Assembly: GCA_026394935.1 (NCBI GenBank) | Contig: JAPLZR010000071.1 | Span: forward strand, 1 to 11,218 | Direction of reading: 5' to 3' | From: Candidatus Woesearchaeota archaeon | Lineage (GTDB): Archaea; Nanobdellota; Nanobdellia; Woesearchaeales; ARS49 | DNA: 11,218 nt | Shown: positions 6,168 to 11,218 of the stretch, piece after piece | How positions within the stretch are numbered: the stretch's first letter is position 1 | How the letters are laid out: each line of letters begins with the position of its first letter | Program-made: the position numbers and the translations under genes | The notes under the pieces: model-generated | Told to the model about the DNA's origin: nothing | Seen by the model: the letters and a program-made list of their open reading frames with translations, nothing else | Databases searched by the model: none

Positions 6168-6197
6168 TATATAAGGAACCCAGCTATATAAACCCAG
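6168..6197 (-). promoter_or_regulatory. Tandem TATA boxes with repeated AACCCAG element
   Basis: Two strong TATA sequences, TATATAA at 6168-6174 and TATATAAA at 6185-6192 (plus-strand spelling, both usable on minus), lie 17 bp apart. Each is followed on the plus strand by AACCCAG (6177-6183 and 6191-6197). The nearer box puts the inferred start near 6145, about 50 bases before the gene at 6096. Either two start sites or a duplicated regulator site would fit. Confidence 0.55.
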
Positions 6198-6234
6198 TGC
6201 TGAAAGTAGATACTGCAGAATATAAGTTGTTACT

Positions 6235-6567
6235 TCAGGATTGCAAATTTAGGATAGCCTGGGCTAAATCACCTTTGGCTGATTTGATGGCGGCTAAGGC
6301 TTTATCCTTGGAAACATTAGCCTGCTGCATAACAGTCTGAATGTCGTCTTCCTTGATTTCAGGCTCTGAAGAACGCGCTTTCTCGACGGCATTGCCAATA
6401 ATCTGCCAGGTCTCCTGACCCATCATGTTAACCTTAGCAACCTGAGGCCTCTCTATCAGAATATCCTTATCAGGACACCGAATAATAACTTCAGAAGCCT
6501 CAACTTCCTGCTGTTGAATACCAAAACGCTGCATTGCCTTAGCCATATCACGAGGATTAAGCTTCAT
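6235..6567 (-). CDS. nac: Nascent polypeptide-associated complex protein (alpha-NAC)
   Basis: Archaeal NAC is a homodimeric ribosome-associated chaperone that meets nascent chains at the tunnel exit. From the ATG at 6567 the protein has 110 residues: a short N-terminus (MKLNPRDMAKAMQRFGI), a NAC beta-barrel region up to about residue 58 (VIIRCPDKDILIERPQVAKVNMMG and TWQIIG), and a C-terminal UBA domain from about residue 72 (EDDIQTVMQQANVSKDKAL and AKGDLAQAILNL). This layout and length are standard for the archaeal family. The start overlaps the sec61-beta stop as ATGA; an upstream TTG in frame is less likely. The overlap puts a nascent-chain chaperone and a translocon subunit under one promoter. 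Confidence 0.94.
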   Translation of the reverse strand: MKLNPRDMAKAMQRFGIQQQEVEASEVIIRCPDKDILIERPQVAKVNMMGQETWQIIGNAVEKARSSEPEIKEDDIQTVMQQANVSKDKALAAIKSAKGDLAQAILNLQS

Positions 6568-6740
6568 ACTAGACCAAGAAAGGACGAACCCCAAATATGC
6601 AGGACAATAATCACAATGATTACAACAACAGAAAACACAATGATGTGACCGGGCTTAAACTCAATTTTGCTCTTATAGTCTTCAAAGTAAGTCGTAATAC
6701 CAGCAGTTGACATCGGCATACGAGTGCTTTCTTTCGCCAT
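6564..6740 (-). CDS. secG: Preprotein translocase subunit Sec61-beta (SecG-type)
   Basis: This is the small peripheral subunit of the archaeal SecYEG/Sec61 translocon. The 58-residue protein starts MAKESTRMPMSTAGITTYFEDYKSKIEFKPG, which carries the family pattern (M-P-x-S-T-A-G followed by YF and KI-x-x-P). It then has one transmembrane segment at about residues 31-50 (HIIVFSVVVIIVIIVLHIWG) with a short extracytoplasmic tail. ATG 6740 is chosen because the conserved motif follows directly; the longer frame upstream runs into the promoter. The TATA box centre is about 27 bases upstream of this ATG, so the mRNA is probably leaderless. It is co-transcribed with alpha-NAC. Confidence 0.94.
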   Translation of the reverse strand: MAKESTRMPMSTAGITTYFEDYKSKIEFKPGHIIVFSVVVIIVIIVLHIWGSSFLGLV

Positions 6741-6762
6741 AATCGTTGGAAATTCGGTTTTA

Positions 6763-6771
6763 CTATATAAA
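6763..6771 (-). promoter_or_regulatory. TATA box of sec61-beta/NAC operon, leaderless start
   Basis: Minus-strand TTTATATAG is centred at 6767, about 27 bases before the sec61-beta ATG. The inferred transcription start therefore falls on or one base before the start codon. The box lies within the T-rich sequence just past the rnpB 3' end. Confidence 0.65.
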
Positions 6772-6786
6772 ATTAAGTAAAATAAA
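6766..6786 (-). terminator. T-rich tract after rnpB, possible terminator
   Basis: Directly after the P1 helix of the RNase P RNA the minus strand runs through several T tracts (TTTATTTTACTTAATTTTA). Archaeal polymerase commonly stops at oligo-T, so this could end rnpB. It shares bases with the TATA box of the next operon. Confidence 0.4.
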
Positions 6787-7117
6787 TGGGTTGGGGGGAA
6801 TAAGCTACCTTTTGTACGCCTCCAAACCAATGATAAACACTGGTGGACGTTTTACCGTCCTGGACAGGCGTCTCGGGCATTCTACTAAGCGCACGCAAAG
6901 GTGCTTGCACCGGCGAGGGCTATCCGTTTCATCCAATCACGCAAGAACGTCAACACGTTATGGCCATGTTACCACGGCCGTCATGCATCCTCCTACTTGC
7001 GCAAGGTTCGTTTCTGTGATGGAGCCAACCATTACTGGTTCCTTTTCAGGTCGCCTTTTGATGGTGGGTAGACTTTCCTCAGTCGTAAGACCGGAGGCCC
7101 GATACCCACCCAACCCA
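6787..7117 (-). ncRNA. rnpB: RNase P RNA (archaeal)
   Basis: This is the catalytic RNA of the ribozyme that trims tRNA 5' ends. The universal CR-I sequence GAGGAAAGTC lies at 7071-7080 and CR-V, ACAAAAGGTAGCTTAT, at 6800-6815. Together they form helix P4: AAGTCTACC pairs with GGTAGCTT, leaving the universal bulged U. Terminal helix P1 is a long stem of TGGGTTGGG at the 5' end and CCCAACCCA at the 3' end, which sets both ends at about 7117 and 6787. Between them are ACAGAAACG, ATGAAACGG and CGCTTAGTAGAATG, typical of archaeal RNase P RNA. Length is about 331 bases. The ends are inferred from P1 and could shift a few bases. It fills the only long stretch of this window without a protein gene. 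Confidence 0.93.
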
Positions 7118-7139
7118 CGACGATAACTGATTTAAGGGT

Positions 7140-7146
7140 TTATAAA
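7140..7146 (-). promoter_or_regulatory. TATA box of rnpB
   Basis: Minus-strand TTTATAA is centred about 26 bases upstream of the inferred RNase P RNA 5' end at 7117, so the primary transcript may start at or near the mature end. The BRE position just upstream falls inside the arm of an 11-bp inverted repeat. Confidence 0.65.
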
Positions 7147-7176
7147 GCTTTGGAATGTGTACGCGCATTCCAAAGC
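7147..7176. repeat. Perfect 11-bp inverted repeat at rnpB promoter
   Basis: GCTTTGGAATG (7147-7157) and CATTCCAAAGC (7166-7176) are perfect reverse complements around an 8-base centre. The left arm abuts the rnpB TATA box. It could be an operator for a dimeric regulator, or a hairpin in a transcript crossing the spacer. Confidence 0.6.
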
Positions 7177-7179
7177 CCA

Positions 7180-7198
7180 GCTGAAGCTTTACTTCAGC
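7180..7198. repeat. Perfect 7-bp inverted repeat in the same spacer
   Basis: GCTGAAG (7180-7186) and CTTCAGC (7192-7198) pair perfectly around CTTTA, only three bases beyond the first palindrome. The rest of the spacer up to 7273 shows only a weak plus-strand TATA-like CATTAAATAG at 7240-7249. Confidence 0.5.
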
Positions 7199-7239
7199 AT
7201 GTTTTCGAGAATAAAACACAACTATCAGAGCCAATAAAT

Positions 7240-7249
7240 CATTAAATAG
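7240..7249 (+). promoter_or_regulatory. Possible TATA box of the plus-strand gene
   Basis: CATTAAATAG is centred about 29 bases before the ATG at 7274, which would give a nearly leaderless mRNA. No Shine-Dalgarno sequence is seen before that ATG, which agrees. The match is weak. Confidence 0.3.
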
Positions 7250-7273
7250 CGCAGAAATCCGACTGACGACCAG

Positions 7274-7705
7274 ATGACATATACACCTATTTCGGTTATA
7301 AGAGACACCGGAGCAGCAACACACGTAGGACAAAAAATAGAAGAAGCACTACAAGGAACTGGTTATCCTGAATACAACCGCATTTCAGAGCTAGCACAAT
7401 TTTTAGAATGGGCAAGAGACGGCTTCACATCACACCTCACTTCGAAACCAGGAAGCAAACATAATGAAGAAGCCCGCACCCTGGTTGCACGATGCATGAA
7501 CAGAGTGGGCTGGCAAAGAGAAGACATCCCCGGACAATTCAACCAGCTAGCCTACATCATAATGCTCACAGAAATACTAAAAGGCCACGGACGCGCAGAA
7601 ATCCCCCTCGCAAATACTCACCCGCAACTTAAAGCAGACTATTCCAAACTTGCAGAATTTTATAAGACACTGGGCAACGCTATTACTGAGCAAACACCAG
7701 AATAG
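7274..7705 (+). CDS. Uncharacterised protein, only plus-strand gene
   Basis: I do not recognise the family. The 143-residue protein appears soluble and mostly helical. It has no signal peptide or membrane segment, and shows stretches such as ISELAQFLEWARDGF, DIPGQFNQLAYIIMLTEIL and DYSKLAEFYKTLGNAI. No obvious catalytic or metal-binding motif is present. ATG 7274 has no Shine-Dalgarno sequence, which fits a leaderless mRNA. Codons favour A or C at the third position (ATA, GCA, ACA, CTA), and its eight arginines are AGA, CGC or CGA, never CGT; the minus-strand genes use many GTT, CTT and CGT. Its 3' end overlaps the convergent methyltransferase-like gene by 23 bases. It could be a recent acquisition or a lineage-specific gene. 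The intact frame and tight fit between neighbours support it being real. Confidence 0.65.
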   Translation: MTYTPISVIRDTGAATHVGQKIEEALQGTGYPEYNRISELAQFLEWARDGFTSHLTSKPGSKHNEEARTLVARCMNRVGWQREDIPGQFNQLAYIIMLTEILKGHGRAEIPLANTHPQLKADYSKLAEFYKTLGNAITEQTPE

Positions 7706-8777
7706 TCAACTCTTCAGCACCCTGCATGACTTTCCTTTCAGAAACAACTGAGAATTTGAACTCAGTTGCTTCGGATTTAACGAGGTCAACACCACGCTTC
7801 ATAACCAAACAGATTTTGCCGGATTTCTTAAGAATGAACTCTGCTTGATAGAAAAGCTGATGATAAACTTTCTCAACAGTCTTATCAGCAATACTCCTGC
7901 CAGGCTGGACTGGCAAAGTAATTATGAGATCCAAAAAGTTCCTGCCGAACTTCGCATCAAGCCACTTAAGGTCTGTACGCGAAAATTCCACTGATTTCAC
8001 GACACCGGCAATCTTCGTGTTTTTTCTTGAAGCAGAAACGTGCTTGAAATTATCATCCATAGCAATAATCGTTCCCTTGAAATCGTTTTCCTTGTCGATA
8101 AGCTCATATTTCAAATTAGGAATGGTTGCGAAACCAAACTTTTCCTTGCAAAACTTATGAGGCGCAGTATTAGTTGCATACAAAGCAGCCTCGATAGGAA
8201 TAATGCCATGACGACAAAACGGGTCAAGCAAAGAATTCTTAGTATCATAACCCGCAATGTGAAGCAAAGCAGCAGCAATGTCACCCTTCAAAGCATCAGT
8301 GCCAAGAAAGATTCTGTAATCCCTTCTACCAAGGTCAATGCCGGAGAAGTCAACGCCGAAATAAGCATCAGAATTGTCAAGAAGAAGGAAAAAAGTAGTC
8401 TGAGGCCTCTTATGGTCAATAACTACATCGTAAATTTTTGCAAGCTCCTTGTTCAAAATTTGCTCAACATCAAAAGAAGTAAAATCGTGCGTGCCAATAC
8501 GCTCACACTTCACTGCAGCAGTCTTGTCAATGAATTTCTTAAGATCTTTCAAGATTTTCTCGTCAGGAACACCGGATAAGGTGAAAGAAGAAAGCAGGAG
8601 AATTACTTTCGAGAATGTACGACCGTGATAACACAAGTCAACAAGCTCCTGCTCAGACTTACAAGAAAAAAACACTCTTCCAGGAGCAGTCTTAACGTCA
8701 GAAGCAGAAATAAGAGATTTGATTTCAGAAGCAGAAATGTCTTCCAAACCGATGTGAGTAAGAATTAAAGCGTTCAT
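7683..8777 (-). CDS. THUMP-domain class I RNA methyltransferase-like protein (Trm14/RlmL group), degenerate motif IV
   Basis: The 364-residue protein has the two-part build of THUMP methyltransferases, which modify guanosine N2 in tRNA or rRNA. A THUMP-type RNA-binding region covers about residues 60-145. A linker GVDFSGIDLGRRDYRIF (141-157) resembles the family's Gly-x-x-Leu-x-x-Arg-x-Tyr-Arg element. The catalytic domain has motif I LDPFCRHGIIPIEAA (184-198), close to the usual DPFCGSGTIPIEAA. The expected (N/D)PPY-type motif IV should lie near 287-291 but reads TLPVQPG, so the Asn/Asp and aromatic residue are missing. The enzyme may be inactive, or work on a different target. Its ATG overlaps the gyrA stop (ATGA), so the two are probably co-transcribed. 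Family is fairly certain; substrate is unknown. Confidence 0.85.
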   Translation of the reverse strand: MNALILTHIGLEDISASEIKSLISASDVKTAPGRVFFSCKSEQELVDLCYHGRTFSKVILLLSSFTLSGVPDEKILKDLKKFIDKTAAVKCERIGTHDFTSFDVEQILNKELAKIYDVVIDHKRPQTTFFLLLDNSDAYFGVDFSGIDLGRRDYRIFLGTDALKGDIAAALLHIAGYDTKNSLLDPFCRHGIIPIEAALYATNTAPHKFCKEKFGFATIPNLKYELIDKENDFKGTIIAMDDNFKHVSASRKNTKIAGVVKSVEFSRTDLKWLDAKFGRNFLDLIITLPVQPGRSIADKTVEKVYHQLFYQAEFILKKSGKICLVMKRGVDLVKSEATEFKFSVVSERKVMQGAEELTILVFAQ

Positions 8778-11212
8778 TCTTCAGGAATAATCTTGGCCAA
8801 GCTAATAACCTTATCATTCTCCTCCAACCTCATAACACGAACGCCCTGAGTATTCCTGCCAATAATACTAATGCCCTTAACAGGAGTACGGATAAGAACA
8901 CCATTCTGAGAGATTAACATAAGCTCGTCCTCATCGATAACAGAAGCAATGCCAACAACAGAACCATTCTTATCAGTAATCTTGATGTTAATAACACCAA
9001 CACCACCACGACTGATTAACCTGTAGTCAGAAATCGGAGTGCGCTTGCCATGACCCTTCTCTGTAACAGTAACAAGAGTACGCGTGTCATCAGCAATAGT
9101 CGCGCCAATAACAACATCATCACGCAACCTGATGCCAATAACACCAGTGGCAGTACGACCCATTGCGCGAACATCACTCTCGTGGAATTTAACAGCCATA
9201 CCCTGCTTAGTCGCAATGATAATCTGCTGATTACCATCAGTCAACATAACAGCCTTGAGCTCGTCCTTTTCATCCAGTCCAAGCGCAATAATACCGCCCT
9301 TTCTCGGATTGCTGAACTCAGCAAGAGAAGTCTTCTTAACAGTACCATTCAAAGTAACCATGAACAAATATTTATCCTCTTCAAACTGCTTAACAGGAAT
9401 AAACGCAGTGACTTTCTCCTTCTCGCCAAGCTGCAAAAGATTGACGATAGCAGTACCTTTTGCGTAACGACCTGCTTCAGGAATCTGATAAACCTTAATC
9501 CAATGCACTTTGCCGAAATTTGTAAAGAACAAAAAGTAATCATGAGTATTAGCGACAAACAAGTTCTCAATAAAGTCCTCTTCCTTAGCTTCAGCAGCAA
9601 TAATACCCTTGCCACCACGACGCTGCTGCTTGTAAGTATCAACAGGAAGACGCTTAACATAACCAGCATGAGTAATAGTAATAACGTCATCCTCAGGCTT
9701 AATGAGAGCTTCCTCCTCAATAGCTACAACCTCAGACTCCAATACCTGAGTACGACGCACATCACCATACCGCTCTTTCAACTCAAGAAGCTCTGCCTTT
9801 ATGAGACCCAAAATCTTCTGCTCAGAAGCAAGAATATCCTTAAGCTCCTTGACAAGTACAAGCAAGTCATCATGCTCTGTACGAATCTTATTCTGCTCAA
9901 GAGAAGTCAAACGGCGCAAAGTCATATCAAGAATAGCCTGAGCCTGCTTTTCAGACAACTTGTAATCAGCCATCAAAGCATTCTTGGCTTCATCAGCAGA
10001 CTTAGCCTGCTTAATCAGCTTAACAACAGCATCAATATTATCCAACGCAACAATCAAGCCCTCCAACAAATGAGCCCTATCCTCTGCCTGCCTCAAATCA
10101 AACTGAGTACGCCTGCGGACAATCTGACGACGATAATCAATAAAGTTCTGAATAATATCTTTCAATGACAACACTTTTGGCCGGTTATCAACGAGAGCAA
10201 GCAAGTTAATGCCGAAAGTCTCCTGCAGACGGCTGTGCGCAAACAACTGGTTCAGGACAACATCAGAATGAGCACCAGATTTCAAATCAATAACAATACG
10301 CATACCCTCGCGGTCTGACTCGTCACGCAAATCAGAAATACCCTGAATCTTTTTATCGCGAACAAGGTCAGCAATAGCCTCAATAAGCTCAGACTTGTTA
10401 ACCATGTAAGGAATCTCAGAAACGATAATGCGAACCTTGTTCTTAACTTCCTCAATACTAGTCTTTGCGCGAATAACAATCCTGCCACGACCAGACTTGT
10501 AAGCTTCCCTAACACCAGATAAACCCATAATAAAACCGCCAGTCGGAAAGTCAGGAGCTTTAATCGTCTGCATCAAAGTAAGAACGTCAATCTCAGGATT
10601 GTCAATAGTCTTCATGATACCATCACAGACTTCAGACATATTATGAGGAGGAATATTAGTAGCCATTCCGACAGCAATACCGGAACTGCCGTTAACCAGC
10701 AAATTAGGAACCTTAGAAGGAAGAACACTAGGCTCCTGCAACGAAGCATCAAAGTTTGGAATGAATTCAACGGTCTCCTTATCAATGTCCTGCAAAATTT
10801 CCTCAGCAAGCTTTTTTAGACGACATTCCGTATATCTCATAGCAGCAGCAGAATCCCCATCAACACTACCCCAGTTGCCCTGACCATCAATCAGCGGATA
10901 ACGAAGAGAAAAAGACTGGGCAAGACGCACCATAGAATCATAAACGGCCATATCACCATGCGGGTGATATTTACCCAAAACTTCACCAACGATTCTTGCG
11001 GATTTCTTAAAAGGCTTGTTATGCAACATACCCATATCATACATGGCAAAAAGAACACGACGGTGCACTGGTTTTAGACCATCACGATCATCAGGAAGCG
11101 CCCTGCCAACAATAACATACATAGAATAATATAAGTTAGACGCCTTCATCTCCTGCTCGATGACACGTGAGACAATTTTCTCTTCTTTTTGTTCAGTTTT
11201 TTCGTCTTCCAT
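8774..11212 (-). CDS. gyrA: DNA gyrase subunit A
   Basis: This is the breakage-reunion subunit of the bacterial-type topoisomerase that adds negative supercoils with GyrB. The 812-residue protein has the winged-helix start GRALPDDRDGLKPVHRRVLFAM (36-57), KYHPHGD (81-87), and catalytic Tyr127 in AAMRYTE. A tower and long coiled coil follow. The GyrA box QRRGGKG (530-536) opens a six-blade C-terminal pinwheel and marks gyrase rather than topoisomerase IV. The position of E. coli Ser83 is Met88; the Asp87 equivalent, Asp92, is kept. Length is normal and the end has only a short acidic tail. Only six bases lie upstream in the window; gyrB is expected beyond the edge, as is common. Archaeal gyrases are considered bacterial acquisitions. 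The stop overlaps the methyltransferase start. Confidence 0.97.
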   Translation of the reverse strand: MEDEKTEQKEEKIVSRVIEQEMKASNLYYSMYVIVGRALPDDRDGLKPVHRRVLFAMYDMGMLHNKPFKKSARIVGEVLGKYHPHGDMAVYDSMVRLAQSFSLRYPLIDGQGNWGSVDGDSAAAMRYTECRLKKLAEEILQDIDKETVEFIPNFDASLQEPSVLPSKVPNLLVNGSSGIAVGMATNIPPHNMSEVCDGIMKTIDNPEIDVLTLMQTIKAPDFPTGGFIMGLSGVREAYKSGRGRIVIRAKTSIEEVKNKVRIIVSEIPYMVNKSELIEAIADLVRDKKIQGISDLRDESDREGMRIVIDLKSGAHSDVVLNQLFAHSRLQETFGINLLALVDNRPKVLSLKDIIQNFIDYRRQIVRRRTQFDLRQAEDRAHLLEGLIVALDNIDAVVKLIKQAKSADEAKNALMADYKLSEKQAQAILDMTLRRLTSLEQNKIRTEHDDLLVLVKELKDILASEQKILGLIKAELLELKERYGDVRRTQVLESEVVAIEEEALIKPEDDVITITHAGYVKRLPVDTYKQQRRGGKGIIAAEAKEEDFIENLFVANTHDYFLFFTNFGKVHWIKVYQIPEAGRYAKGTAIVNLLQLGEKEKVTAFIPVKQFEEDKYLFMVTLNGTVKKTSLAEFSNPRKGGIIALGLDEKDELKAVMLTDGNQQIIIATKQGMAVKFHESDVRAMGRTATGVIGIRLRDDVVIGATIADDTRTLVTVTEKGHGKRTPISDYRLISRGGVGVINIKITDKNGSVVGIASVIDEDELMLISQNGVLIRTPVKGISIIGRNTQGVRVMRLEENDKVISLAKIIPEE

Positions 11213-11218
11213 AAAGAA

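Noticed and set aside
6568..6594. N-terminal extension of alpha-NAC from TTG (and similar upstream starts at 6123 and 910)
   Set aside because: For alpha-NAC and uS9, family alignment and 4-bp overlaps with the upstream gene support the internal ATGs. At 6123 only the ATG start and promoter spacing argue for 6096.
9050..10168. Long open frame of 372 codons on the plus strand
   Set aside because: It lies wholly inside gyrA on the opposite strand. Its translation is a low-information Asn/Ser/Leu-rich sequence expected from the A/C-rich strand, with no recognisable domain.

Overview
The window looks like an archaeal chromosome segment. Supporting signs are archaeal RNA polymerase subunits D and N, eukaryote-like ribosomal protein eL18, Sec61-beta, alpha-NAC, archaeal TATA boxes about 26 bp upstream of inferred starts, an archaeal-style RNase P RNA, and a tRNA-His with an encoded G-1. 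Small proteins, many 4-bp overlaps, an RpoD without Fe-S cysteines and a bacterial-type gyrase would fit a DPANN lineage such as Woesearchaeota or Pacearchaeota. That placement is inference. All genes but one lie on the minus strand.

Reading the minus strand from right to left: gyrA (8774-11212) overlaps a THUMP-domain RNA methyltransferase-like gene (7683-8777). A lone plus-strand gene of unknown function (7274-7705) runs tail-to-tail into it. The 156-bp divergent spacer upstream of that gene holds two perfect palindromes and the rnpB promoter. The RNase P RNA gene (about 6787-7117) is followed almost at once by a probably leaderless sec61-beta/alpha-NAC operon (6235-6740). Next, behind a duplicated TATA region, comes a three-gene cluster: an uncharacterised mostly helical protein, a MinD/ParA-like ATPase with an altered Walker A motif, and a four-helix membrane protein (4367-6096). 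tRNA-His (4260-4331) follows.

The left third is one long ribosomal/RNA polymerase operon: uS13, uS4, uS11, rpoD, tRNA-Leu(GAG), eL18, uL13, uS9, rpoN. It ends in an SFM1-like SPOUT methyltransferase gene interrupted by an in-frame TAA and cut by the window edge. Its leader carries a 10-bp hairpin next to the uS13 start codon, and the tRNA-Leu/eL18 spacer can form alternative hairpins.

Most of the content is translation, transcription and protein export machinery. The least ordinary parts are the MinD-like/4TM/unknown cluster, the methyltransferase lacking an NPPY-type motif, the broken SPOUT gene, the palindromes next to the rnpB promoter and the orphan plus-strand gene. I see no CRISPR array, insertion sequence or att site.
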